64,000 bases of DNA. Origin: Isachenkonia alkalipeptolytica. GTDB taxonomy: Bacteria > Bacillota > Clostridia > Peptostreptococcales > T1SED10-28. Made by a program: the position numbers and the translations under genes. Below are positions 8,974 through 18,566 of the stretch, piece by piece. A model generated the notes under the pieces. The model was given only the letters and a program-made list of their open reading frames with translations. It was not told the origin of the DNA and ran no database searches. Location of the stretch: NCBI RefSeq assembly GCF_009910325.1, contig NZ_SUMG01000001.1, positions 124,001-188,000 of the forward strand, read 5' to 3'. The stretch's first letter is position 1; every line of letters begins with the position of its first letter.

Positions 8974-9830
8974 TGGATCAGCAAAATATTTTTGACTGCA
9001 GTGAAGAAAAAGCCTGGTGCCCCGGTTGCGGAAACCACGGACTGCTGGAAGGGATTAAGCAGGCCCTGCAGGACTTGGGAAAAGAACCCCACGAGGTGGT
9101 GGTAGCCTCGGGGATCGGACAGGCGGCAAAGCTCCCCCATTACATTAATGCCAACGGATTTAACGGACTACACGGTCGATCGATTCCTCCGGCTCTGGGC
9201 ATAAAAATTGCCAATCCGGAACTTACGGTGATCATCCATTCCGGGGACGGGGATTCCTACGGAGAGGGCGGGAACCACTTTTTGCATAATGTGAGAAGAA
9301 ATGTGGATATCAGTCACTTCGTTCATGATAATCAAATCTATGGATTGACGAAGGGACAAGCCTCCCCGACGACTCGTCCGGGACAGGTTACGGGAATCCA
9401 AACCGAAGGGGTTCATCTGCAACCCTTTAATCCTATTGCCGCGGCTATCAGCCTTGGTTGTGGATTTGTGGCAAGGACTTTTATGGGGGATAAGGAGCAT
9501 ATGGTGGAAACCATGAAAGCCGCCATTAACCATCGGGGTTATGCCTTAGTGGATATCTTCCAACCCTGCGTGGTATTCAACAAAGTCAATACCTTTAAAT
9601 GGTACAAAGACCATGTTTATAAGTTGGAGGAGGATTACGATCCCACGGATAAAATAGCGGCCTTCCAAAAGTCTCAAGAGTTTGATGAGGGTATTCCTAT
9701 CGGTATCATTTACAAGGAAGAAAAGCCTGCATTTTTAGATGGGGTAGACTACCTTAAGAATGAAAAACCCTTAGTGGACCGGGATCTGGATCCCCAAAAT
9801 GCCGAGAAGTTTATGGACGGATTCTATTAA
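8973..9830 (+). CDS. korB: 2-oxoacid:ferredoxin oxidoreductase, beta subunit
   Basis: TPP- and [4Fe-4S]-binding subunit of the KorAB enzyme, 285 residues. It shows the early cluster cysteines WCPGCGNH (residues 16-23), the TPP motif GDGDSYGEGGNHFLHNVRRN, and the family's QIYGLTKGQASPTT stretch. Its ATG overlaps the korA stop by one base and has GGAGGT upstream, so the two are translationally coupled. The operon ends at the strong terminator at 9913-9960. Confidence 0.94.
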   Translation: MDQQNIFDCSEEKAWCPGCGNHGLLEGIKQALQDLGKEPHEVVVASGIGQAAKLPHYINANGFNGLHGRSIPPALGIKIANPELTVIIHSGDGDSYGEGGNHFLHNVRRNVDISHFVHDNQIYGLTKGQASPTTRPGQVTGIQTEGVHLQPFNPIAAAISLGCGFVARTFMGDKEHMVETMKAAINHRGYALVDIFQPCVVFNKVNTFKWYKDHVYKLEEDYDPTDKIAAFQKSQEFDEGIPIGIIYKEEKPAFLDGVDYLKNEKPLVDRDLDPQNAEKFMDGFY

Positions 9831-9912
9831 CCTTTGAAGAACCTTAATAGCCGGACAAACCAAATTAAAATCATAAAAAAGATGAAGAACGTAAATACCG
9901 CAAGTAAAATAA

Positions 9913-9960
9913 GCAATAAAAAGGTCGAAAACCGGTTAAGGTTTTCGACCTTTTTATTGC
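9913..9960. terminator. Bidirectional terminator between korB and ygiQ
   Basis: A perfect 21-bp inverted repeat (arms 9913-9933 and 9940-9960) around a 6-nt loop. The GGTCGAAAACC core is flanked by A-runs and T-runs on both sides, so it can serve both convergent genes. Confidence 0.92.
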
Positions 9961-10002
9961 TCTTCTTACTTGCTTAAGTTGTGAGCCAATAAATCCCAAG
10001 GG

Positions 10003-11853
10003 CTATTTTCTGTTATGGGGTCTTTTTCCCTTAGGTTCCTTGTGGGATTTCTTCGAAGAAGCATCTCCGGGGACTAAGGCCTTGGGATGAGAGCCGATTA
10101 AATCCGAACGATTTCCACGAATCAGAGCTTTTTTAACCAGGCTGCGATTTTTCGGGTTTTGGAACTGAATCAGCGCCCGCTGCATGGCTTTTTCCTCGGA
10201 GGACCGGGGAACGTAGACCCTTTCCATGGTTCTTGGATCCAGTCCGGTGTAGTACATGCAAGTGGAAAGGGTTCCCGGGGTGGGATAAAAATCCTGAACC
10301 TGTTCCGGCATATAGCCCATATCCCGAATGTATTCCGCCAACTGGATGGCATCCCGAAGCTCTGAACCGGGGTGACTGGAGATGAAATAGGGAACCAGGA
10401 ACTGATTTTTATCGAAGGCCTGATTATAACGGAAATACTCCCGGGCAAACCCATCGTAGACCTTTTTTGAAGGTTTACCCATCTTATTCAGTACCCGGGA
10501 GGAAACATGCTCCGGGGCGACCTTTAACTGTCCGCTGACATGGTGCTGAACCAGTTCTTTAAAGAAGGTCTTATTTTGATCCGCCATTAAATAGTCGTAC
10601 CGGATTCCTGATCGGATAAAGACTTTTTTCACCCCCGGCAGGGATCGAAGCTCTCGTAGGGTATGGACGTAGTCCTGATGGTCCACCTTCAGTTGTGAGC
10701 AGGGCCCGGGAAACAAGCACTGCTTATCCTTGCAAACTCCATGTTTTTCCTGTTTATCACAGGCGGGATTCTGAAAATTTGCCGTGGGACCGCCCACGTC
10801 ATGAATGTAGCCTTTAAAATCGGGGTCCTTCAAAAAGGCTGCGGCCTCCTCCATGACGCTTTCGTGACTTCTAGAGCGGACTTTCCGTCCCTGATGAAAG
10901 GTCAAAGCGCAAAAGCTGCACCCGCCGAAACAACCGCGGTTGCTGGTGATACTGTACTGTACCTCTTCAATGGCAGGGACCCCTCCTAAGGCATCATAAT
11001 TCTTATGGGCCTTTCGGGTAAAGGGCAGTCGGTAAATTCGATCCAGGGCCTCTTTATCCATGGGCTCCGCCGGAAGATTCTGCACAACATACTGATTGCC
11101 ATAGGGCTCTACCAATATCTCGCCGTTGAGGTTATCTGTATTTCGGTACTGAAGCATAAAGCTTTTGGCATAAGCCTTTTTATTCTCCGTGATCTCCTCA
11201 AAGCTGGGAAGCAACTTATAGTCCGGTAGATCCTCCAAGGTTCCGGTTTTAAATACGGTCCCCGGAATGTACTGAAGATATTCCACGGGAATACCTGCTT
11301 CTAGACCTTCGGCAATTTCCACTATGGGCTTTTCCCCCATGCCGTACACGATCAGATCTGCTTTGGAATCCAATAGAATCGAACGTCGGACCTTATTCTC
11401 CCAATAGTCGTAATGGGCCAGGCGACGAAGACTGGCTTCAATGCCGCCGAGAATAATGGGGGTGTCTTTAAAAAGGGATTTCAGACGGTTGGTATAGACG
11501 GTGGACGCTCGGTCGGGACGCAAGAATGGCTTCCCTCCAGGGCTGTAAACATCCTTGCGACGCCGTTTTTTTCCCACGGAGTAATGATTCACCATGGAGT
11601 CCACATTGCCCCCGGTGACTAAAAATCCGTACTTCGGCTTACCGAGATGTAAAAAATCCCCGTCCTTTTTCCAGTCGGGCTGAGCAATGATTCCCACCCG
11701 GTATCCCTTTGCCTCCAACAATCGGCTGATAATAGCAGAACCGAAGGAGGGATGGTCGATATAAGCATCTCCGGTAACCAAAATAAAATCCGGGCTGTCC
11801 CAGCCTCGTTGGGAAAGGTCTTCCCTTGTTAGGGGTAAAAATTCTTCATTCAT
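10003..11853 (-). CDS. ygiQ: YgiQ family radical SAM protein
   Basis: Uncharacterised radical SAM enzyme (UPF0313), 616 residues. The SAM-cluster motif CFGGCSFCALTFHQGR (CxxxCxxC) lies near residue 310, after an N-terminal B12-binding-like region (GNVDSMVNHY, TPIILGGIEASLRR) typical of the family. A cysteine-rich stretch (CDKQEKHGVCKDKQCLFPGPC) follows. The substrate is unknown. I prefer the ATG at 11853, 7 nt after GGAGG, over the ATG at 11859, which almost touches it. The basic tail (KKSHKEPKGKRPHNRK) is usual. Confidence 0.9.
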   Translation of the reverse strand: MNEEFLPLTREDLSQRGWDSPDFILVTGDAYIDHPSFGSAIISRLLEAKGYRVGIIAQPDWKKDGDFLHLGKPKYGFLVTGGNVDSMVNHYSVGKKRRRKDVYSPGGKPFLRPDRASTVYTNRLKSLFKDTPIILGGIEASLRRLAHYDYWENKVRRSILLDSKADLIVYGMGEKPIVEIAEGLEAGIPVEYLQYIPGTVFKTGTLEDLPDYKLLPSFEEITENKKAYAKSFMLQYRNTDNLNGEILVEPYGNQYVVQNLPAEPMDKEALDRIYRLPFTRKAHKNYDALGGVPAIEEVQYSITSNRGCFGGCSFCALTFHQGRKVRSRSHESVMEEAAAFLKDPDFKGYIHDVGGPTANFQNPACDKQEKHGVCKDKQCLFPGPCSQLKVDHQDYVHTLRELRSLPGVKKVFIRSGIRYDYLMADQNKTFFKELVQHHVSGQLKVAPEHVSSRVLNKMGKPSKKVYDGFAREYFRYNQAFDKNQFLVPYFISSHPGSELRDAIQLAEYIRDMGYMPEQVQDFYPTPGTLSTCMYYTGLDPRTMERVYVPRSSEEKAMQRALIQFQNPKNRSLVKKALIRGNRSDLIGSHPKALVPGDASSKKSHKEPKGKRPHNRK

Positions 11854-11929
11854 GTTCATGCCTCCAGTGTATTAGGTACAATATAATTCCGACAGTACTC
11901 AAGAAATATCAAGGCTGTTATAACTTCGT

Positions 11930-11956
11930 ACTAATAATTTAGCACTGCTAATTAGT
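11930..11956. repeat. Imperfect inverted repeat in the ygiQ / FAD-oxidoreductase intergenic region
   Basis: ACTAAT-AATTTAGC and GCTAATTAGT face each other with one or two bulges. The 300-nt gap between the divergent genes at 11853 and 12154 otherwise shows only a TATAAT at 12119-12124 that may serve the right-hand gene. It could be an operator or chance AT-rich symmetry. Confidence 0.25.
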
Positions 11957-12153
11957 AGTTATATAGTAGGAGGGATATTATTAGGGATATCCCTGATTTT
12001 TGATAAATGTTTACAGGTTTTTCGATACTATTGATAATCTTTTGCAATACATCATTGTATCACAAATGGGAGGAAAAAGAAATTCCCGGATTTTACTGAT
12101 TCTATGGGATAATTATTGTATAATGGAGGGAAGATGAAAACAGAGGTGACAAA

Positions 12154-13746
12154 ATGATTCGAATTAGCAACATCAAAATCAATATTGAAAAAAAACAGGA
12201 TTTGGAGAAAGAAATTCTTCGCTATTTAAAAATATCAAAAGAGGATTTACTCAGCTATACCATTGAGAAAAAATCCATTGATGCCAGAAAAAATACCATC
12301 AGTTTTATCTACCGGGTTTCGGTAGCGGTGAAAAATGAAAAAAAGGTACTCCAGGGAAAAAATCTTAAAAACCTGGAGTGGATAAAGAATCCGGAAAAAA
12401 AGAGGGTGGTTCCTAAAAAATCCCCCAAGACTTTTCGAAAGGCCCCGATTGTGGTGGGTTCCGGCCCGGCTGGACTGTTAGCCGCCCTTACCTTAGCAAA
12501 AAGCGGGGCTCGGCCAATTCTGCTGGAACGGGGAAGGCCTGTGGAGGAACGAAGCAGGGAGGTATATGACTTCTGGGAAAAAGGCATATTAAAAGTAAAC
12601 TCCAATGTACAGTTTGGAGAAGGGGGGGCCGGTACGTTTTCCGACGGGAAATTGACCACTCAAATTAAAGACCCCCGCTGTCAAACCGTATTAAAGACTC
12701 TGATCGATGCCGGGGCACCTCTAGAGATCGCTTATTTAAATAAGCCCCACGTGGGTACCGATATCCTGGAGGTGGTGGTGAAAAATCTACGGGAACGGAT
12801 AAATGCCCTGGGAGGAAAAGTCCTCTTTAGTCATCAGGTAACGGATTTAATTATTGAAAAGGAACGGATCCGGGGAGTTGTGGTAAATGAACAGGAGGAA
12901 ATATTATCGGATCATGTAATCTTAGCCTTAGGCCACAGCGCCCGGGATACCTTTTTAATGCTTCATGAAAAGGGCGTGGACTTAGAGCAGAAGCCCTTTT
13001 CCCTAGGTCTTCGAATTGAGCATCTTCAGGAAAAAATCGATAAAGTGCAGTACGGAAAATATTATAATCACCCGAGGCTCAAGGCCGGGGATTACAAACT
13101 GTCCTATCGGGGGAAAAACGGCCGGGGGCTTTATACCTTTTGTATGTGCCCTGGAGGAGAGGTAATCGGAGCCTCCTCGGAGAAAAACCGCCTGGTGACC
13201 AACGGGATGAGCCGCTACAAAAGAGACGAACGGAATGCCAATAGCGCCCTATTGGTAAGTGTATACCCGAAGGATTTTGAAAGCGACCACCCCTTAGCCG
13301 GGGTGGCGTATCAGCGAAAATGGGAAGAAAAAGCCTTCTGCCTTGGAGGGGGCAACTACCATGCACCGGTGCAACGGGTGGAAGACTTTTTAAAGGGACG
13401 AAAAACCAAGGAATTAGGAGAGGTCATTCCCTCCTATAAACCCGGTTATACTTTTGAAGATCTGGAAGCAACCCTACCTTCCTATGTAACGGAAACCATG
13501 AAGGAGGGGCTGCCTCAGCTGGACCGTAAACTCAAAGGTTTCGGCTATGGAGACGCGATTTTAACCGGCGTGGAAACCAGAAGCTCTTCGCCGATACGAA
13601 TTCTTCGAAAGGAGAATTACGAAAGTCGGATAGAGGGTCTTTATCCCGCGGGGGAAGGGGCCGGCTACGCCGGAGGTATAATCTCCGCTGCGGTGGACGG
13701 ACTGAAAATTGCGGAGGACCTCATTCTGAAATTACAGGAGTCATAA
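12154..13746 (+). CDS. FAD-dependent oxidoreductase of the COG2509 type
   Basis: NAD(P)/FAD-utilising dehydrogenase-like protein with no established reaction, 530 residues. The first 95 residues form a small basic N-terminal domain usual in this family. The FAD Rossmann motif VVGSGPAGLLAALTLAKSG follows at about 100, then NVQFGEGGAGTFSDGKLTT, the GHSARDTFLMLHEKGV motif and a C-terminal FAD-contact region YPAGEGAGYAGGIISAAVDG. ATG at 12154 follows AGAGGTGAC. It is divergent from ygiQ and 91 nt upstream of rnhA. Confidence 0.85.
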   Translation: MIRISNIKINIEKKQDLEKEILRYLKISKEDLLSYTIEKKSIDARKNTISFIYRVSVAVKNEKKVLQGKNLKNLEWIKNPEKKRVVPKKSPKTFRKAPIVVGSGPAGLLAALTLAKSGARPILLERGRPVEERSREVYDFWEKGILKVNSNVQFGEGGAGTFSDGKLTTQIKDPRCQTVLKTLIDAGAPLEIAYLNKPHVGTDILEVVVKNLRERINALGGKVLFSHQVTDLIIEKERIRGVVVNEQEEILSDHVILALGHSARDTFLMLHEKGVDLEQKPFSLGLRIEHLQEKIDKVQYGKYYNHPRLKAGDYKLSYRGKNGRGLYTFCMCPGGEVIGASSEKNRLVTNGMSRYKRDERNANSALLVSVYPKDFESDHPLAGVAYQRKWEEKAFCLGGGNYHAPVQRVEDFLKGRKTKELGEVIPSYKPGYTFEDLEATLPSYVTETMKEGLPQLDRKLKGFGYGDAILTGVETRSSSPIRILRKENYESRIEGLYPAGEGAGYAGGIISAAVDGLKIAEDLILKLQES

Positions 13747-13837
13747 AGGGATTTGAAAATTCCCGGGAGGATTTCGACTGTAAAAATGGACATCCAAAGA
13801 CAAATTGAAATATAAACAGAAATAGGTTGGTGAGGAT

Positions 13838-14518
13838 ATGGCGAAGAAAAAAGTATATGGTGTAAAAAACGGAAAAGTCCCCGGGATCTACAAAACCTGG
13901 CAAGAATGTGAAAAACAGATAAAAGGGTATTCCGGAGCCGAGTACAAGGGTTTTTCCACGGAGGAGGAAGCAAAAATTTATGTGTACGGTACCGGGGTAA
14001 AAGCCCTGAGGGAGGAGGAAAATAAAAATGCAAAAAAATCCACGGAAGAACAGGAAAAATCCTCTTCGATGTCGAATAATACTATAAAGGACCCAAATAT
14101 TCTAAAGGCCTATGTGGATGGAAGTTATAATCAAGGAACAAAGGAATACAGCTGTGGAGTGGTATTGCTTTTAAACGGAAAAGAGCTGTTGTTCTCTAAA
14201 AAAGGGAATGCCCCCCATTTGGCCTCTATGCGAAACGTGGCGGGGGAACTATTAGGGGCCCAATATGCCATGGCCTTCGCTTTGAAAAATCAAGGGAAGT
14301 TTAAAGAGTTATGGATTTATCATGATTACACCGGCATCGAAAAATGGTGTACGGGAGAGTGGAAAACGAAACAGGCGGGAACCGAAGCCTATAAAAAGTA
14401 TTATCAGGAAAAAATCCGGGGAAAGGTCGACGTTCGTTTTAAGAAAGTTAGAGCCCATTCTGGAGACCATTACAACGATAAAGCCGATGAATTGGCAAAG
14501 AAAGCGCTGGATTTATAA
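13838..14518 (+). CDS. rnhA: Ribonuclease HI with N-terminal hybrid-binding (viroplasmin) domain
   Basis: Cleaves the RNA strand of RNA-DNA hybrids. 226 residues: an N-terminal RNase-H hybrid-binding domain (KKVYGVKNGKVPGIYKTW, residues 3-50), a charged linker, then the RNase H fold from about 87. The four catalytic acids are seen in YVDGSYN, NVAGELLGA, IYHDYTGIE and HYNDKADELA. ATG at 13838 has GGTGAGG upstream. This two-domain form is common in Clostridia. Confidence 0.92.
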   Translation: MAKKKVYGVKNGKVPGIYKTWQECEKQIKGYSGAEYKGFSTEEEAKIYVYGTGVKALREEENKNAKKSTEEQEKSSSMSNNTIKDPNILKAYVDGSYNQGTKEYSCGVVLLLNGKELLFSKKGNAPHLASMRNVAGELLGAQYAMAFALKNQGKFKELWIYHDYTGIEKWCTGEWKTKQAGTEAYKKYYQEKIRGKVDVRFKKVRAHSGDHYNDKADELAKKALDL

Positions 14519-14547
14519 ACCGTCGAGACTACAGAAAGAAGAGGGTG

Positions 14548-16236
14548 ATGAATTTGAAGGAACATATTAAAATTGATGCATCCGTTGCCAGTCATAAAGG
14601 GAATATCCATAGCAAAAATGAAGAGAAGTTTTATTTAAACGGACAGTATATGGATCTGAATCAACAAAAAGATTCTACGGTTAAAGCCTCCAACCATAGT
14701 TACAAACAAAGCGTATACGGGATTGCCGCCGGCACAATCCGGGGAGCCTTAGGAGAACAGGCGGCTTTTATCGCTGTAGAAGCCCTAAGTCGTTATCATC
14801 TGTATCTGGAAGAAAACGTACCCTCCTCCTTTGCTGTCAAAAAACAACGGCTAATCGAGTATTTAAAAACTGCGGAGGAAAAAATCAGGGAACTATGGGA
14901 AGAAAAGGATGGGGAGGCTTTTGGGGCTACCATGGTGGGACTGATTATCGACGGAAATCAAGCCTTCGGTTTTTCCCTGGGGGAAGAGGGCTTTTATATG
15001 GTGGAAAAAGAAGCCGTTAGAAAAGTTTCCTTGGAATATGTAAAAGAACAGCACTTCATCGGTTCTAAGGTACCGGTGGAAAAAACCCTCAGGGTAACCG
15101 ATGAATTTGTATTGGAACAGGGAGACCGATTGTTGCTGACTTCTAGGGACACTTATCTCCGGGATATGGAAGAGCAGTTTATTAACCTCGTAACCTCTCT
15201 TTCTACAAAGGACAGCGTTAAGGCTTTTATTAAGGAATTACTAAACCGAAAGGAACGGGAGAACCTGACTGCCCTGCTGGTTTATGTTGAAACCCTGGAG
15301 GGTTTTGTATCTCAAGAAACTGAAGAAACCCTTGTCGGAGGCAGGTTTGTAATGGAAAAAGAAGAAAACATTGAAAACAGGGATCGAAAGGATTTTTCTG
15401 ATAAGGAAGATTCATCGGAAACCCGGGAGGCATTTAAAGAAGAAGAGGATAATAAGGATCTCCAAGAGGATTCGGAGCGTAAACGGATCTTTGAGCAGCG
15501 CTATCGGGAAAGTCAGATGCTCTTTAATAAAAAAGTGCAGCATAGAGATTTGGACTTCACACCGGAGGAAAAAGAAGGGATAGAGAAGGATTTAAGGGAA
15601 GAAGACTTTGAGCAGGGGTCTTTTACTCCCGGGGCTTTGTCGGAAGACTTTTCAGAAATCTCCCGGGAAGAGCATGAGGAAGAAGAGGATGAAGCACCCT
15701 GGAGAACCCGCTCTAAATTTCTTTTGGTGGCCCTTCTCGGGGTGGGGGTAATCCTAATGGCCTTTGCCTTCGGAACCATTCGAAACCTGGAACAGCGAAT
15801 CCTGAATCCTGCGGCTGAAAATCAAAGGGAAGAGGAAATCGAAGAGAACGTCGGTGAAGTCACCGAAGGGGAAGAAGTCGATGAAGTAGAAGAAGCTGAT
15901 GAAGTGGCTGAAGAGTCCGGTGAAGAAACCGAAAACGGAGAGGAGGTCTCGGAAGAAGAGGCTCAGGAAGAGGAAGACCTTCAGGAAACGGAAGCACCGG
16001 TAAACGATGGGGAAGAAGGGGAGGGTGAGCCCCCGGAACCATCGCCCGCGGAAGAGCCCGAAGAACAAGTATCCAATGATACCTATGAAGTGCAAAGCGG
16101 GGATACCCTGTTTTCCATCAGTCGGTCCTTTTACGGGGATGCAAGTAAAGTGGAGGAAATTATCAGCCTGAATAATATCGAGGATATTAATAATATCCAA
16201 GTGGGGGATGTACTGGAACTTCCCCCCGGCGAGTAG
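14548..16236 (+). CDS. Degenerate PP2C-like domain, transmembrane, LysM protein
   Basis: About 562 residues, function unknown. Residues 10-245 follow the order of a PP2C-type Ser/Thr phosphatase (SHKGNIHSKNEEKFYL, FGATMVGLII, GDRLLLTSRD), but the metal-binding aspartates appear lost: VxDGMGG is replaced by GIAAGTIRG, and the late SDG by SRD. A strongly acidic region leads to one transmembrane helix at about 391-412 (LLVALLGVGVILMAFAFG), then an E-rich linker and a C-terminal LysM domain (513-560, YEVQSGDTLFSISRSFYGD). Predicted topology is cytoplasmic pseudo-phosphatase, outside peptidoglycan binder. The start is ATG 14548 or GTG 14545; a TTG at 14554 is better spaced from GAAGAGG. Confidence 0.7.
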   Translation: MNLKEHIKIDASVASHKGNIHSKNEEKFYLNGQYMDLNQQKDSTVKASNHSYKQSVYGIAAGTIRGALGEQAAFIAVEALSRYHLYLEENVPSSFAVKKQRLIEYLKTAEEKIRELWEEKDGEAFGATMVGLIIDGNQAFGFSLGEEGFYMVEKEAVRKVSLEYVKEQHFIGSKVPVEKTLRVTDEFVLEQGDRLLLTSRDTYLRDMEEQFINLVTSLSTKDSVKAFIKELLNRKERENLTALLVYVETLEGFVSQETEETLVGGRFVMEKEENIENRDRKDFSDKEDSSETREAFKEEEDNKDLQEDSERKRIFEQRYRESQMLFNKKVQHRDLDFTPEEKEGIEKDLREEDFEQGSFTPGALSEDFSEISREEHEEEEDEAPWRTRSKFLLVALLGVGVILMAFAFGTIRNLEQRILNPAAENQREEEIEENVGEVTEGEEVDEVEEADEVAEESGEETENGEEVSEEEAQEEEDLQETEAPVNDGEEGEGEPPEPSPAEEPEEQVSNDTYEVQSGDTLFSISRSFYGDASKVEEIISLNNIEDINNIQVGDVLELPPGE

Positions 16237-16260
16237 GAAAGTCACGGGAAGTAAAAAAGG

Positions 16261-16305
16261 AACCCCCCTCTTATTACCGAAGAATCGGTATAAGAGGGGG
16301 GTTTT
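16261..16305. terminator. Bidirectional terminator between the LysM gene and moaD
   Basis: Near-perfect hairpin with AACCCCCCTCTTATTACCGA and its complement around a short AGAA loop, flanked by A-rich and T-rich sequence. It separates two convergent transcripts. Confidence 0.88.
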
Positions 16306-16342
16306 AAGGTTATATAATGAACAGAAATTATAGGTGAAAGGC

Positions 16343-16567
16343 TTAGCCCCCACCTACGGGAGGGAAAACCGACAGCATGTCCCCGTCTTGAAGCTCCTGG
16401 TCCAGAGTGCCGTCAAGGCCGTTGACTAAAAGTATGGCCACATCCTCCTCATTGATGTTTAGGGCCTCTAAGACCTCCTTGGGAGTTACCGCGGAGGAGA
16501 ACTCTTTGGTTACCAGTTTTCCCCGGCCTTCCCGAAGGGTGGCGAAGAGTTTGATTTGTATTTCCAT
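16343..16567 (-). CDS. moaD: MoaD/ThiS-family sulfur-carrier protein
   Basis: Small ubiquitin-fold protein (74 residues) ending in the diagnostic Gly-Gly (PPVGGG), which is activated as a thiocarboxylate to donate sulfur to molybdopterin. It starts at ATG 16567 behind GGAGGTAG and lies 24 nt downstream of the AOR gene. This linkage, common for tungsten AORs, suggests it serves the tungstopterin of that enzyme. A ThiS role is less likely given the neighbour. Confidence 0.85.
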   Translation of the reverse strand: MEIQIKLFATLREGRGKLVTKEFSSAVTPKEVLEALNINEEDVAILLVNGLDGTLDQELQDGDMLSVFPPVGGG

Positions 16568-16591
16568 TTGTCTACCTCCTTCAAGACCGGA

Positions 16592-18382
16592 TTAGATGTT
16601 TAAACTCTTCATTTTGTCTTCCGTGGGCACACCATTTTCGTCCCAGCCCCGGAGTTCATAGTACTCAGGAAGCATTTGGTCCAGTAAGCTTCTTTTATCC
16701 TTCGCCGGTCCGTCGGGGATGGCTTCCTTAAGAAGTCGCTTCGGTAAAGTGTCGTCTTCCTTTTTCAAGCCGGATTTCATGTTAAACATTCGCTCGATGT
16801 TCCAAATCCGGTCTCCGGATTCCAAAATGGATTCGTCGCTGTGGTTTGTTCCCACGGCAGCATTATACATAGCTGCATATTCCCCGGCACCTAAGGCAAA
16901 GGAAGTGAACAGGCAAAGACCTAAGGAATCAATGGAGGCGGTTAAATCCTGGTAGGTTTTTACCCATAGGGGTTTGCCTTCAATAGAGAATTTGTCCAGT
17001 TTTTCGGGAAGTCCCAGGATTTCGGGAGAAATCAGATAGGCCCGTACATGACAGCCTCCCCGGTTGGATGTGGCATAGGCCAGTCCCTGACCTTGGATTC
17101 CTCGAGGATCGTAGGCGGGAAGTTCCTGCTTTTTCACACTCATGGAGACTTCCGGGGCTCCGAAATGTTCGCCTAATCGGTAAGAACCTTCCGCTAATTT
17201 ATCCCCTAAACCTTCCCGAAGACCCATGCGTTTCGTCCATTCGATAATGGCGTCATCGTTGCCGAATTCTAAAGGCACCCCGTTAAGGTCCTGGTCGGTA
17301 ATCAGTCCTTTTTGATACAGCTCCATGGCGGCGGCAATGGTGGTAGAGGCGGAAATGGTATCCATACCCATTTCATTACACCAGTAATTGGCTTTGATGA
17401 TATTTCCCATGTTGGAAAGACCGCAGTCCGCTCCGTACCCCCAGATGGTTTCATATTCCGGTCCGCCGGCTTCTAAATCGTCCACTTTACAGTGACGACC
17501 GCAGGCAATGGGACATCCGTAACAGCCGGTACGTTTAACTAAATATTTCTCTGCCAGGGTTTCTCCACTGATTTCCTCTGCTTTATCAAAGGTGGCCAGT
17601 TGGAAATTGTTTGTAGGAAAAACTCCGTTTTCATTAATGATGTTTACCAGCACCGCGGTTCCGTAAGTGGGGAGTCCTTCGCCGGTAACGCCGTTTTCTT
17701 TGATTTTTTTGTTTGCATCGGATACAACTTGCTTTAATTGCTCCCGGTCATGAACCTCCGGCTTACTAGAGCCTTTTACGGTGATGGCCTTCACGTTTTT
17801 CGAGCCCATGACTGCCCCTACACCGGAGCGACCCGCTGCCCGGTCCATATCATTCATTACCGAGGCGATTCGGGAAAGTTTTTCTCCCGCCGGTCCGATG
17901 TTCAGGACTTTTGCTTTATCTCCCACGTCCTTCGCCAACAGATCCATGGTCTTAGAGGTGGTCTGCCCCCAAAGATGCTCCGCATCCCGGATCTCCACGA
18001 CATCGTCCTTAATATCGATGTATACCGGTTTATCCGCTTTCCCTTCAAGAATGATCATGTCATAGCCGCTGAATTTTAAGTCGGCTCCCCAGCGTCCCCC
18101 GGAGTTGGAGGAAGCGATGGTGTCTGTAAGGGGGGATTTTGTAATAACCATGTAACGTCCCCCGGTGGGAGTAGGGGTTCCGCTTAAGGGGCCTGTAGCA
18201 ACGATCAGTTTGTTGTCCTTGCTAAAGGCATCCACCTTGGGATCCACTTCTTCGTAGAAGTATTTTGTTGCCAGACCCCGGCCTCCGATATAATCCTTGG
18301 CCCAGTCCATATTAAGATCTTCTTTCACAACTTTTCTTTCATCGAGATTAATACGTAAAATTTTACCGCAATAACCTTTCAT
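16592..18382 (-). CDS. aor: Tungsten-dependent aldehyde:ferredoxin oxidoreductase
   Basis: Oxidises aldehydes to carboxylic acids, or the reverse, with ferredoxin and a tungsten bis-pyranopterin cofactor. 596 residues, the usual AOR size. The N-terminal domain has GGRGLATKYFYEEVDP and TGPLSGTPTPTGGRYMV; the [4Fe-4S] site is CYGCPIAC near residues 284-291 with the fourth Cys near 488 (SLGLCLFTSF). The ATG follows GGAGGAATTTAA. A perfect sigma-54 promoter lies at 18449-18463 and an AcoR-type activator is encoded upstream, so expression is probably induced by an aldehyde- or alcohol-related signal. Confidence 0.94.
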   Translation of the reverse strand: MKGYCGKILRINLDERKVVKEDLNMDWAKDYIGGRGLATKYFYEEVDPKVDAFSKDNKLIVATGPLSGTPTPTGGRYMVITKSPLTDTIASSNSGGRWGADLKFSGYDMIILEGKADKPVYIDIKDDVVEIRDAEHLWGQTTSKTMDLLAKDVGDKAKVLNIGPAGEKLSRIASVMNDMDRAAGRSGVGAVMGSKNVKAITVKGSSKPEVHDREQLKQVVSDANKKIKENGVTGEGLPTYGTAVLVNIINENGVFPTNNFQLATFDKAEEISGETLAEKYLVKRTGCYGCPIACGRHCKVDDLEAGGPEYETIWGYGADCGLSNMGNIIKANYWCNEMGMDTISASTTIAAAMELYQKGLITDQDLNGVPLEFGNDDAIIEWTKRMGLREGLGDKLAEGSYRLGEHFGAPEVSMSVKKQELPAYDPRGIQGQGLAYATSNRGGCHVRAYLISPEILGLPEKLDKFSIEGKPLWVKTYQDLTASIDSLGLCLFTSFALGAGEYAAMYNAAVGTNHSDESILESGDRIWNIERMFNMKSGLKKEDDTLPKRLLKEAIPDGPAKDKRSLLDQMLPEYYELRGWDENGVPTEDKMKSLNI

Positions 18383-18448
18383 TTAAATTCCTCCTTTTAT
18401 CCTTTTATAAGTACAGAACAAAAAATCCGCATCTTAACTTTATAATAT

Positions 18449-18463
18449 GCAAGGAGCGTGCCA
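18449..18463 (-). promoter_or_regulatory. Sigma-54 (-24/-12) promoter of the AOR-moaD operon
   Basis: On the minus strand the site reads TGGCAC-GCTCC-TTGC, an exact match to TGGCAC-N5-TTGC. It lies 67 nt before the AOR start codon, giving a start of transcription near 18437. The adjacent activator carries the GAFTGA motif needed to contact sigma-54. Confidence 0.93.
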
Positions 18464-18566
18464 AATAATAGCAAAATTCAAACAATTCCATTTTGGGGAA
18501 AAGCCCTGTTTTTAGGGAACTGGAGGCCGGTAAAGAGAGGGACTGTCAAAGAATAAGGAAAGAGGA

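Noticed and set aside
15754-16353. Minus-strand open frame of 199 codons opposite the LysM protein
   Set aside because: Phe-rich complement of the Glu-rich coding strand; it also runs across the terminator and into moaD.
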